In this document: piece after piece, positions 1 through 7,697 of the stretch
How the letters are laid out: every line of letters starts with the position of its first letter
How positions within the stretch are numbered: the stretch's first letter is position 1
Assembly (NCBI GenBank): GCA_029979265.1
Contig: JAPOHW010000004.1
Location: forward strand, 113,296 to 177,295
Source: Actinomycetota bacterium
Lineage (GTDB): Bacteria > Actinomycetota > Acidimicrobiia > Acidimicrobiales > Aldehydirespiratoraceae
Direction: 5' to 3'
Length of the DNA: 64,000 nucleotides
Made by a program: the position numbers and the translations under genes
The notes under the pieces: model-generated
The model's input: the letters and a program-made list of their open reading frames with translations, nothing else
Databases searched by the model: none
What the model was told of the DNA's origin: nothing

Positions 1-1
1 A

Positions 2-1306
2 CGGCCGGTCATCGAGCCGGTCTCGCCGGGCGACGTGCGGTCGAAGCTGCCGGCGGAACCTCCGCTGACGGCCGAGCCGTTCGCAGCCATGCTGGCCGAC
101 CTCGACGACGTCGTGGTCCCCGGGCTCACCCACTGGCAGCATCCGCACTGGTTCTCCTTCTTCCCTGCCATGTCGTCCCCACCTGCGATCCTCGGCGAAC
201 TGGCGGCCGCCGGTCTCGGGGTTCAAGGGATGCTCTGGTCGACCTCGCCGGCCGCGACCGAGATCGAGTCTCATGTGCTCGACTGGCTCGTCGATCTCAT
301 GGGTGTCCCCGAGCGCTGGAAGACGACCGGCCCCGGTGGCGGAGTGCTGCAGATGTCGGCCAGCGATTCGACGCACACGGCGCTGGTGGTTGCGCGCGAA
401 GTCTGTCGCCAACGCACCGGCGCACCGGCCGAATCCATGGTCGCCTACACGTCCAGCCAGGCCCACTCATCGATCGAGAAAGGTGGGAACGTGGCGGGCT
501 ATGGCCATGTCAGGCTCCTCGAGGTCGACGACCGGTTCGCAGTGACACCCGCCACGCTGCGAGATGCAATCGCCACCGACCTTGCCGACGGGCTCACACC
601 GGCGTTCGTCTGCGCTGCCGTCGGCTCGACCGGCACCACCGCAGTCGACCCGGTCCGGGCGATCGGCGAGATCGCCCGCGAGCACGACCTGTGGCTCCAT
701 GTCGACGCCGCCTATGCCGGCTCGGCGATGATCTGTGAGGAGTTTCGCGATCATCAGGATGGTCTCGAGTTGGCCGACAGCTACACGTTCAACGCCCACA
801 AGTGGCTGGCGACGAACTTCGACTGCTCGATCTTTTGGGTTGCGGACCGGCGCCCGTTGATCGACACCCTCAGCATCGTGCCGCCCTACCTTCGCAACGC
901 GGCATCCGACGCCGGTGAGGTCATCGACTACCGGGACTGGCACGTCCCGCTCGGCCGCCGCTTCCGGGCGCTCAAACTCTGGTGGGTGCTGCGCTCGTTC
1001 GGTGTCGAAGGGCTCCAAGCCATGATCCGACGCCACGTTGCGGCCGCACAAGGCCTCGACTCGTGGCTGCGCGCCGACGATCGGTTCGAGGTCATCGCAC
1101 CGACCCTCTTCGGGCTCGTCTCGTTCCGCCACGTCGACGGCGACGGTGCCACCGACGCACTGGTGACCGGACTCAACGAGGCGGGCTTTGCGATCGCCGG
1201 ATCGGTTGCGAACGACCGTCACTTCATCCGAGTGTCGATCGGCTCCACCTGGACCGAAGACCGTCATGTCGACGCGCTGCGCTCGGCGATCGACCGGCTT
1301 GCCTGA
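2..1306 (+). CDS. PLP-dependent aromatic-L-amino-acid decarboxylase family protein (5' end cut by window)
   Basis: Group II pyridoxal-phosphate decarboxylase of the DDC/TDC type, which removes the carboxyl group of an aromatic amino acid in the cytoplasm. The frame is open from base 2 (RPVIEPVSPGDV, the usual N-terminal block), so the true start lies before the window. The GTG at 35 is only an internal codon. Family blocks follow in order: GLTHWQHPHWFSFFPA, the substrate-site segment SSQAHSS, the cofactor aspartate in HVDAAYAGS, and the Schiff-base lysine in NAHKW (lysine codon 800-802). The C-terminal domain is complete to the TGA at 1304-1306. The exact substrate cannot be read from the sequence. 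A CoA transferase gene follows 50 bp downstream on the same strand. Confidence 0.9.
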   Translation, partial: RPVIEPVSPGDVRSKLPAEPPLTAEPFAAMLADLDDVVVPGLTHWQHPHWFSFFPAMSSPPAILGELAAAGLGVQGMLWSTSPAATEIESHVLDWLVDLMGVPERWKTTGPGGGVLQMSASDSTHTALVVAREVCRQRTGAPAESMVAYTSSQAHSSIEKGGNVAGYGHVRLLEVDDRFAVTPATLRDAIATDLADGLTPAFVCAAVGSTGTTAVDPVRAIGEIAREHDLWLHVDAAYAGSAMICEEFRDHQDGLELADSYTFNAHKWLATNFDCSIFWVADRRPLIDTLSIVPPYLRNAASDAGEVIDYRDWHVPLGRRFRALKLWWVLRSFGVEGLQAMIRRHVAAAQGLDSWLRADDRFEVIAPTLFGLVSFRHVDGDGATDALVTGLNEAGFAIAGSVANDRHFIRVSIGSTWTEDRHVDALRSAIDRLA

Positions 1307-1356
1307 ACGCACCGTCGGTCTCCCCGCACGCCTTCGCGCCACCTAGCCTCTCGTTC

Positions 1357-2610
1357 ATGCCTCACATGCGCCTCGGCGACGTCGCCAACGCTGCACACGC
1401 CACAACGCCGAAGCCGTTGGCCGGGATCCGTGTTCTCGCCATCGAACAGATGGCTGCATTGCCGTTCGGCACCCAGCTGTTGGCTCGACTCGGTGCCGAT
1501 GTGGTGAAGATCGAGGCGCCGGGCACCGGGGACAGCGGGCGCGGGTCGCTCCCTGCAGTGACCGACCCGACGGGGCGACAGGTTGGAGCGACCTTCCTGC
1601 GCAACAACCTCAACAAACGCTCGGTGGCGGTCAACCTGAAAGATCCCGCCGGTGTCGAACTCGTGCTCGAACTGGCTGCGGGCTTCGACATCGTCTGCGA
1701 GAACTTCAAGGCCGGCACGGCCGACCGGCTCGGCATCGGGTACGAGGCAGTCCGTGCCGTGCATCCCGGGGTCGTCTACCTCTCGGTCTCCGGGTTCGGG
1801 AACGACCCCGCCTCGCCCCACATGCACCGAGCTGCCTACGCCGCCATCGTCGAGGGCATGTCGGGCATCTACGAGTACAAGCGTCTCCCCGATCGCCCCC
1901 CGATCGTGAACCCGGTCGGTGCGCTCGGTGACATCAGTTCGGCGTTGTTCGGGGTGATCGGCGTGCTGTCGGCGCTGCGACACCGAGATGCAACGGGAAA
2001 CGGGCAGCGGGTTGACATCGCGATGATGGACGCAACCGTGGCGATGACCGACCTGGTGACGAACTTCTACTCGATGGGGATCTCGGGCGAGGCCGACAGC
2101 GCCGTCGGCATCATCGAGACCTTCGCAGCCGGCACCGGTCATTTCATCGTCCAGGTCGTTCGTGAACACCAGTGGGAGAAGCTCGCCGAGCTCACCGACA
2201 ACCCGCAGTGGCTCTCCGACGAACGGCTCGCCTCTCGGGAAGGTTGGCGCGATCACCTGAACTCGGTCATCCGTCCCGGGATCGAGCGGTGGGCGTCCCC
2301 GATGACCAATACACAAGCCGTCGAGGCGCTGGCCGCCGAAGGAATCGCTGCCGGCGAGAGTTACACGAGTGCGGACATCGTTGCCGACCCCCACGTGTCG
2401 GCTCGGCACATGCTCGTCGAGATGGACGACCCGCAGGGCGGCGATCCGGTGCTCGTCCCTGGCAATCCCGTCAAACTGAGCCGCATGGCCGAAGGTCCTG
2501 AGACCCGGGTGCCGTGGCTCGGGGAACACACGGACGAGGTGCTCACCACCGAGCTCGGGCTCGATGCCGACACGATCGGCGAGCTCCGTCGCCGCGGCGT
2601 GATCGAGTAG
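1357..2610 (+). CDS. CaiB/BaiF family CoA transferase
   Basis: Class III CoA transferase of 417 residues, which moves CoA between acyl-CoA and a free carboxylic acid. The start is ATG at 1357, with a second in-frame ATG at 1366. The mature fold begins at PLAGIRVLAIEQMAALPF, followed by the CoA-contact segment ARLGADVVKIEAPGTGD and NKRSVAVNLKDPAG. The GALGDISSA segment carries the aspartate that forms the acyl-anhydride in this family. Length is typical (about 400). Neighbouring acyl-CoA dehydrogenases suggest a role in activating an acid for beta-oxidation-like breakdown. Candidate substrates (carnitine, 2-methylacyl or bile/sterol side-chain acids) cannot be told apart. Confidence 0.9.
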   Translation: MPHMRLGDVANAAHATTPKPLAGIRVLAIEQMAALPFGTQLLARLGADVVKIEAPGTGDSGRGSLPAVTDPTGRQVGATFLRNNLNKRSVAVNLKDPAGVELVLELAAGFDIVCENFKAGTADRLGIGYEAVRAVHPGVVYLSVSGFGNDPASPHMHRAAYAAIVEGMSGIYEYKRLPDRPPIVNPVGALGDISSALFGVIGVLSALRHRDATGNGQRVDIAMMDATVAMTDLVTNFYSMGISGEADSAVGIIETFAAGTGHFIVQVVREHQWEKLAELTDNPQWLSDERLASREGWRDHLNSVIRPGIERWASPMTNTQAVEALAAEGIAAGESYTSADIVADPHVSARHMLVEMDDPQGGDPVLVPGNPVKLSRMAEGPETRVPWLGEHTDEVLTTELGLDADTIGELRRRGVIE

Positions 2611-2693
2611 CTGGTCGATCCACCCACGGGACCGGCGTGAGTGGGTCGCCTGCGTGCCGACGGGTCACTGCTGCATCGGTAACGTCGCGTCCC

Positions 2694-3671
2694 ATGCGCT
2701 ACGCCGACGCAAGCCGCCGTACCCAGGTTCGCCGCATCGGTGAGGCGACTCGGCGCGCGCTCGCAGACTACGGCATGGAGGACGCAGCACTCCGACTGCT
2801 GTGCCACGAGTTCAACACGACCTTCCGGGTGACCACGTCGGACGGCCGGCGAGCGGCCCTGCGTGTGAACGTCAACTCCACGCACGATGTCGCCGGGGTG
2901 ACCGCCGAGGCCGAGTGGGTCGCCGCCATCGCTACCGAGACAGCGGTGCGGGTCGCCGAACCGGTCCTCACGCTCGACGGTCGCCTGGCAACCTCCACCA
3001 CCTGTGAGGGCATCGACCGTCCGCTCGCGATGGTGATGTATCGGTGGCTCGAGGGTCGAGATCTCGGCAACACGCCGACCCGCCGGCAGTTGGAGGAACT
3101 CGGCGCCGCCATGGCTCAGCTCCACGACCACACTCGCGACTGGCCAAGCGAGCGCATCGGCGACCGACCGATCATCGGGGCACCGCTGATGGGCGAGCCT
3201 GATCTGATCGTCGACAACCCCCGGCTCACCGCCCCGCAGCGATCGGTGATCGCCGCAGCTCGGGCCCAGATCGACGAGGCGACGACCTCGATCTTCGCCG
3301 GGACGCAGCAGCTCATCCACGCCGATCTTCACGCCTGGAACGCTCGGTGGCACAACCAGACACTGACCGTCTTCGACTTCGACGACTGTGGTGTCGGTAC
3401 AGCGCTGCAAGATCTTGCGATTGCGGCGTACTACCTGCGCGACAACGCCGACCACGAGGCGGCACTGCATCGCGGCTACGAGACGGTTCGACCACTCCCC
3501 GACCATGATCCGGCGCAGTACGAGGCGCTTGTCGCCGAGCGCAACATCGTGCTGCTCCTCAGCGTGATCGACAGCAACAACGCCGCCATACGTGAGTTCC
3601 TCCCCGACTACGCAGAGAAGACGGTGCGGCGCCTCCGGCGCTATCTGCGCTGCGGTCGCTTCGAACTTTGA
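2694..3671 (+). CDS. APH/choline-kinase-fold phosphotransferase
   Basis: A 325-residue kinase of the aminoglycoside phosphotransferase fold. The catalytic loop reads LIHADLHAWNARW (the HxDxxxxN Brenner-type motif) and the metal-binding aspartate lies in VFDFDDCG about 20 residues later. ATG 2694 is chosen because the residues upstream in the same frame are not protein-like and the fold begins shortly after this start. Members phosphorylate small alcohols such as choline, hydroxyacyl-CoAs or antibiotics. The surroundings (CoA transferase, acyl-CoA dehydrogenases) favour a metabolic kinase over a resistance gene, but that is inference. It is convergent with the acyl-CoA dehydrogenase that ends 9 bp further on. 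Confidence 0.8.
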   Translation: MRYADASRRTQVRRIGEATRRALADYGMEDAALRLLCHEFNTTFRVTTSDGRRAALRVNVNSTHDVAGVTAEAEWVAAIATETAVRVAEPVLTLDGRLATSTTCEGIDRPLAMVMYRWLEGRDLGNTPTRRQLEELGAAMAQLHDHTRDWPSERIGDRPIIGAPLMGEPDLIVDNPRLTAPQRSVIAAARAQIDEATTSIFAGTQQLIHADLHAWNARWHNQTLTVFDFDDCGVGTALQDLAIAAYYLRDNADHEAALHRGYETVRPLPDHDPAQYEALVAERNIVLLLSVIDSNNAAIREFLPDYAEKTVRRLRRYLRCGRFEL

Positions 3672-3680
3672 CACCGCGGC

Positions 3681-4799
3681 TCACGACGCTGCAATCGAAC
3701 GGCCGAGTCGTTCGAGGTGCTCCTCACCGTTTCCGAGCGTCAGCTCGATCTGTCGGGCCAACAAGAAGTGGCGGTGGAGCGGATAGTCACGGTCGACGCC
3801 CACGCCTCCGTGTACGTGGGTCGCGGCGTGCACGACACGGAACCCGCCCTCGGCCGCCCAGTAGGCGGCCATGTGGATCTGATCATCGGCTGGGAGACCT
3901 TGGTCGAGCCGCCATGCGGCCTGCCATGCCGTGAGGGTGATCGCCTCGGTGTCGATGTAGCTGTCGCCGGCCCGGTTCGACACCGTCTGGAACGAGGCGA
4001 TCGATCGATCGAACTGCTGTCGTTCTTTGGTATACGCCGCCGCGAGATGGATGGCCGAACGTGCCGCCCCCGCCATCTGCATGCACATGGCGACAATGGC
4101 TCGACGAGCGATCCAATGGACGATCTCGGCGCCATCGGCCGATCCCTCGCCCAGCAGTGCGTCGGCACCAACCTCGACCTCCGACATGGTGAGGTGGGCT
4201 TGGGGGCGGCCAGTGGTCACCTCCACTCGTCGGCACGTGATCCCCTCGGTCGGGCATGGCACCAGAAAGACCCCCACCGACCCGTCATCGAGACGGGCGG
4301 GAACGAGGAGCAGGCCGGCCTGCAGACCGCCGTCCACCATAGGCTTGTCGCCGTCGAGGACGTAGCCGGCACCGTTGGACCGAGCAGTCGTCAGCGGCGT
4401 CGCCGGTGTGGTGCCTGCCTCGTACAGCGCCGTCGCAGTGAGCAGCGAGCCATCGGCGATGGCAGGAAGCCAGGCGGTCCGCTGTGCCGCTGTTCCGAAT
4501 GCTCCGATCGGCATCGCACCCATCACCGATGTCGACAGCAGCGGCACCGGCGACCCATGGGAGGCCGCCACCTGAATCGCCATGGCCGTGGCGAGGTAGC
4601 CGAGCCCGAGGCCGCCATGCTCCTCCGGAATGGCGGCACCGACCACGCCAGCTGCGGCCAACGCAGCCCATGCCTCACGGTCGACATGATCGTCGGCCGC
4701 GGCGAGCTGCTTCAGCCGTTCGTGCTCGCTGTGATCGGCGAGGATCTGTTCGGCGAGGTCATGGATCGCCTGCTCCTCGTCGTCGAGCGTGAAGTCCAT
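3681..4799 (-). CDS. Acyl-CoA dehydrogenase family protein, probable non-canonical subunit
   Basis: A 372-residue acyl-CoA dehydrogenase-fold protein. The N-terminal helical domain starts at MDFTLDDEEQAIHDLAEQI and the C-terminal domain has QFDRSIASFQTVS and the HVHGGVGVDRDYPLHRHF block. The usual flavin signature (SEPxxGSD) is replaced by YEAGTTPAT, so the flavin and substrate pocket is degenerate. It lies 8 bp downstream of a canonical family member (4808-6019). Such adjacent pairs, one canonical and one degenerate, are known to form alpha2beta2 dehydrogenases in sterol side-chain degradation. That assembly is inferred here. Confidence 0.85.
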   Translation of the reverse strand: MDFTLDDEEQAIHDLAEQILADHSEHERLKQLAAADDHVDREAWAALAAAGVVGAAIPEEHGGLGLGYLATAMAIQVAASHGSPVPLLSTSVMGAMPIGAFGTAAQRTAWLPAIADGSLLTATALYEAGTTPATPLTTARSNGAGYVLDGDKPMVDGGLQAGLLLVPARLDDGSVGVFLVPCPTEGITCRRVEVTTGRPQAHLTMSEVEVGADALLGEGSADGAEIVHWIARRAIVAMCMQMAGAARSAIHLAAAYTKERQQFDRSIASFQTVSNRAGDSYIDTEAITLTAWQAAWRLDQGLPADDQIHMAAYWAAEGGFRVVHAATHVHGGVGVDRDYPLHRHFLLARQIELTLGNGEEHLERLGRSIAAS

Positions 4800-4807
4800 G
4801 GCGCCGC

Positions 4808-6019
4808 CTACCTGTCGGCCTTCGGGTAGCCGAGCCCGAATTGCGCGATCAGGTCTCGCTGCATCTCGTTGGTCCCACCGCCGAAGGTGAGGATGAGCGC
4901 CGAGCGATACTGCATCTCGAGCCGGGTCAGGTGACCGATCGACCCGGCTGCAATCGTCGCCTGCGGTCCGTAGATCTCCATCATCTGCCGGTAGGCCCGC
5001 AGGAAGAACTCCGTGCCATAGACCTTCACCGACGAGGAGTCGGCGATGAAGGTCGTCATGTCGTTCATGTCGAGCTCGTCGGGAGCCCTGCCGTCGATCG
5101 CCGTCGCCACGTGCCAGGCGACCTTCCAGTTCATGAGTCGCAGAAATTCGACGCCGGCATGGACTTCGGCGAGGTTTCGCTGCACCCATGGCTTGTCGAT
5201 GAGCCGCGAACCATCGGCGAGTTCGGTGCGCTTGGCGAATTCCACCGTCTCTTCCAGTGCCTTGGTCACCATGCCGCTGGAGCAGATCGTGACCCGTTCC
5301 CGGTTCAGCTGGGAGGTGATGAGCCCCCAACCCCCGTTCTCGTCACCGACAAGGGTCGAGGCCGGGACCCGCACGTCGTCGAAGAACGTGTGGTTGATGT
5401 TGTGACTCGACAGCAGATCGAGCGGTTCGATCGACAATCCCGGCGTGTCCATCGGGATACAGAACAGCGAGATCCCCTTGTGCTTTTTCACGTTGGGGTT
5501 CGTGCGGGCAGCGAGCCAGATGTAATCGGCGTCACGGGCAAGCGACGTCCACGTCTTCTGGCCGTTGATGACGTATTCGTCACCGTCGCGAACCGCCCGA
5601 GTTTGCAGCGAGGCCAGATCGGTGCCGGCATCGGGCTCGCTGTATCCCACACAGAACGTGATCTCGCCGTTGGAGATCTTCGGCAGAAAGAAGTCCCGCT
5701 GTTCCTCGGTCCCGAACTGCATGATCGTCGGTCCGACCGTGTTGACCGTGAGCATCGGAATCGGTGCGCCGATCGCAACCGATTCGTCGAACATCACGAA
5801 CTGTTCGACGGCGCTGTAGCCCCTTCCGCCGTATGCTTCGGGCCACCCGACTGTCAGATAGCCGTCCCGTCCCATGCGGCCGACGATCTCGCGATGGACC
5901 GGCCCGCATCCCTGCTCTGCGGCCAACTGCTCCTTGATCTGCGGGGTCAGAAGGTCGGCGTAGTACTCGCGAAGCTCGTGGCGCAGGGCTTCCTGCTGCT
6001 CGTCGTATCCGATGTACAT
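4808..6019 (-). CDS. Acyl-CoA dehydrogenase (FadE type), canonical subunit
   Basis: A 403-residue FAD-dependent acyl-CoA dehydrogenase, which introduces a 2,3 double bond into an acyl-CoA. The canonical signature CVGYSEPDAGTDLAS and the substrate/flavin segment VINGQKTWTS are intact. The C-terminal FGGGTNEMQRD block has glycine where medium-chain enzymes carry their catalytic Glu, as in isovaleryl- and sterol-type members that use an alternative glutamate. ATG start at 6019. It is the upstream partner of the degenerate paralogue at 3681-4799 and the two are almost certainly co-transcribed. Confidence 0.92.
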   Translation of the reverse strand: MYIGYDEQQEALRHELREYYADLLTPQIKEQLAAEQGCGPVHREIVGRMGRDGYLTVGWPEAYGGRGYSAVEQFVMFDESVAIGAPIPMLTVNTVGPTIMQFGTEEQRDFFLPKISNGEITFCVGYSEPDAGTDLASLQTRAVRDGDEYVINGQKTWTSLARDADYIWLAARTNPNVKKHKGISLFCIPMDTPGLSIEPLDLLSSHNINHTFFDDVRVPASTLVGDENGGWGLITSQLNRERVTICSSGMVTKALEETVEFAKRTELADGSRLIDKPWVQRNLAEVHAGVEFLRLMNWKVAWHVATAIDGRAPDELDMNDMTTFIADSSSVKVYGTEFFLRAYRQMMEIYGPQATIAAGSIGHLTRLEMQYRSALILTFGGGTNEMQRDLIAQFGLGYPKADR

Positions 6020-6113
6020 GACGAACGGTCTAGCGCTTCGGCGCCGCCGAGGTCAGATCGCCGCAACCCTCGCCCGGCCGCTCCCGCAGCGGCTCGACAT
6101 GTGCCTGTCGAAC

Positions 6114-7124
6114 TCAGGCGCCGGGAATGGCGCAGGCTTGCCCGACGGCCACCTCCCGACTGACGGCGCGGTTGCGATGGCCACCCGCACACCAGGTCGG
6201 GAACACGTACGAGTAAAGACCGGCCCCACCGGCGGCGACGACGATGACGTCGTCGGCCGAGCCGAATGCCGGTCGACCGTCTCGGGTCTGCGCCCTCGCG
6301 GCGATCGCGGTGGCGATCGAGCTGCGGTCGTGGCCGGCCGACGCCAGCTCGCCGGCATGGTCGGGGGTGATCACCACCACGGCCTGGCCCCCACCGAGCC
6401 AGGCATTGTTGGTGCCGGGAGCGGCGAGGGAACCGGCAATGGTGTCGAGCAATCGATTCGATGACTCGGCGACATCGGAACCGGCGGTGTGCGCAACCGA
6501 CTGGGGAGGTTCTGTGCCGATCACGGTCACGACTGAGTCGGACATACCGAAACCACGGCTGACATGGAGAGGCAGGAACGGGCTGTGTTCTTCGTCCTCG
6601 GCGAGGCACTGGCCGAACTTGCCACCGTGCCCCAGCAGCGCCATGTCGGAGGTCCCAGGGCGGGCGCCGCCGACATTGACCATGGCGAGGCGGATCGCTC
6701 GACCGATCGACGCATTCGCCCGATGGCCCGGCCCGAGCGCGCCGTAGCCCGACGCAACGCCACACATCGTGCGAGCGGGCCCGTTCACGATGATCAGCGG
6801 GGCGGTGGCGTGCGTCGTCCCCTGCATCTCGGCGAGGTCGAACGCTGGGTCCATGATCGCCAGTGCCGCCGCGACCACGATGGGCATGTGGTCGGGCAGA
6901 CAGCCCGCCATCACCGCGGCAACGGCAAGCTTTTCGACGGTGCAAACGCCGTTGAGTGGACCCATCTCTCCCAACACGACCTCGGCGTCATGACCGACGG
7001 CGAGGACCATGCGAGCCACTCGCTCCGGTGTGGGGATGACGACGGGAAGACCGTCGGTGCAGCCGAGTTCGTGCAGTCGTTCGAGCGCGGCAGCCTCGTC
7101 GTCTGCCTCGAGCAGGTCGCTCAT
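6114..7124 (-). CDS. Conserved protein translationally coupled to UGSC selenoprotein
   Basis: A 336-residue soluble protein with no signal peptide or membrane segment. I recognise it only as the kind of conserved protein that sits beside UGSC-family genes, and I do not know its function. It has an N-terminal ELGCTDGLPVVIPTPERV block (Cys22), further cysteines near 61 and 75, a glycine-rich core (SGYGALGPGHRANASIGRAI), a GKFGQCLAEDEE segment and a second glycine-rich block, VVAAGGAGLYS. Its ATG (7122-7124) overlaps the stop of the selenoprotein gene (7121-7123) as ATGA, so the two are made together. A thiol or selenol relay between them is possible but unproven. Confidence 0.75.
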   Translation of the reverse strand: MSDLLEADDEAAALERLHELGCTDGLPVVIPTPERVARMVLAVGHDAEVVLGEMGPLNGVCTVEKLAVAAVMAGCLPDHMPIVVAAALAIMDPAFDLAEMQGTTHATAPLIIVNGPARTMCGVASGYGALGPGHRANASIGRAIRLAMVNVGGARPGTSDMALLGHGGKFGQCLAEDEEHSPFLPLHVSRGFGMSDSVVTVIGTEPPQSVAHTAGSDVAESSNRLLDTIAGSLAAPGTNNAWLGGGQAVVVITPDHAGELASAGHDRSSIATAIAARAQTRDGRPAFGSADDVIVVAAGGAGLYSYVFPTWCAGGHRNRAVSREVAVGQACAIPGA

Positions 7125-7651
7125 CGACCCGTCTCGAGTGCCTCGACGATCTCCATCGCCACCTTCTCGGCCACGATGCGATGGTTCTCGGCCCCGGTGC
7201 CTGCGATGGGATGTGGGAGCCGCACCCGCGGCACGTCGGGCATCCCGAACGAGGTCGCGATGAAGTCTCCCTGAGCCCAGAACTCGTCGGTGACGAGCGC
7301 GACGGCAGGACGTCCTCGCAGGGCCAGGTTGATTGCGTCACGCACGGTGCCGGTGGTGCAACTGCCTCAATGCCCGTACGCCGCGACGACCGCCGAACAT
7401 GAGCGTTCGATCTCGCCGAGCATGGCGTCGGAAGCGATCGCCGACGCGTCACCTTTGTCGTAACGACTGAAGCTCACCTCGGGCCGTAGCGCCGCGATGG
7501 CATCGCCGACTGCATCCAGGAACGCCACCGAGTCGGGGAATCCGTTGGCCAACAGCCCCACACTCGTGTCTGCCTCCAGGGCGACGGAGTGGTCGTAGTG
7601 GTGCGGTTCGACTGCGGACCTGCCGCGGGGATCGATGAACTGGACGGCCAT
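7121..7651 (-). CDS. UGSC-family selenoprotein (in-frame TGA read as selenocysteine)
   Basis: Reading from the ATG at 7651, the frame meets a TGA at 7369-7367 and continues with no other stop to the TGA at 7123-7121, giving 176 residues. The sequence across the TGA reads AYGH-U-GSCTTGTVRDAINLALRG, with Sec95 and Cys98. This is the U-G-S-C motif that names the UGSC (seleno)protein family, whose other members carry CGSC. Both halves are conserved-looking protein (N-terminal MAVQFIDPRG, C-terminal HRIVAEKVAMEIVEAL), which argues against a pseudogene. The gene is coupled by ATGA to 6114-7124 and lies 46 bp downstream of an arylsulfatase. A small hairpin follows the TGA (see 7334-7344). A redox role through the Sec/Cys pair is inferred. 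Confidence 0.85.
7334..7344 (-). promoter_or_regulatory. Candidate SECIS hairpin of the UGSC gene
   Basis: On the mRNA, 23-33 nt after the TGA, UGCG (7344-7341) pairs with CGCA (7337-7334) around a UGA triloop. If the closing G-C pair opens, the loop becomes GUGAC and exposes GU, as bacterial SECIS loops do. An alternative stem, UUGC (7361-7358) with GCAA (7336-7333), would enclose it. Position fits a bacterial SECIS, but the fold is weak by eye. Confidence 0.4.
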
Positions 7652-7697
7652 CGGGCGATGCTACGACGACTTCGGGTCCGGCCGCTATGCAACGGCA

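Noticed and set aside
7121..7651. The UGSC gene as a pseudogene broken by a nonsense codon
   Set aside because: The TGA sits at the family's Sec position and both halves are otherwise intact.
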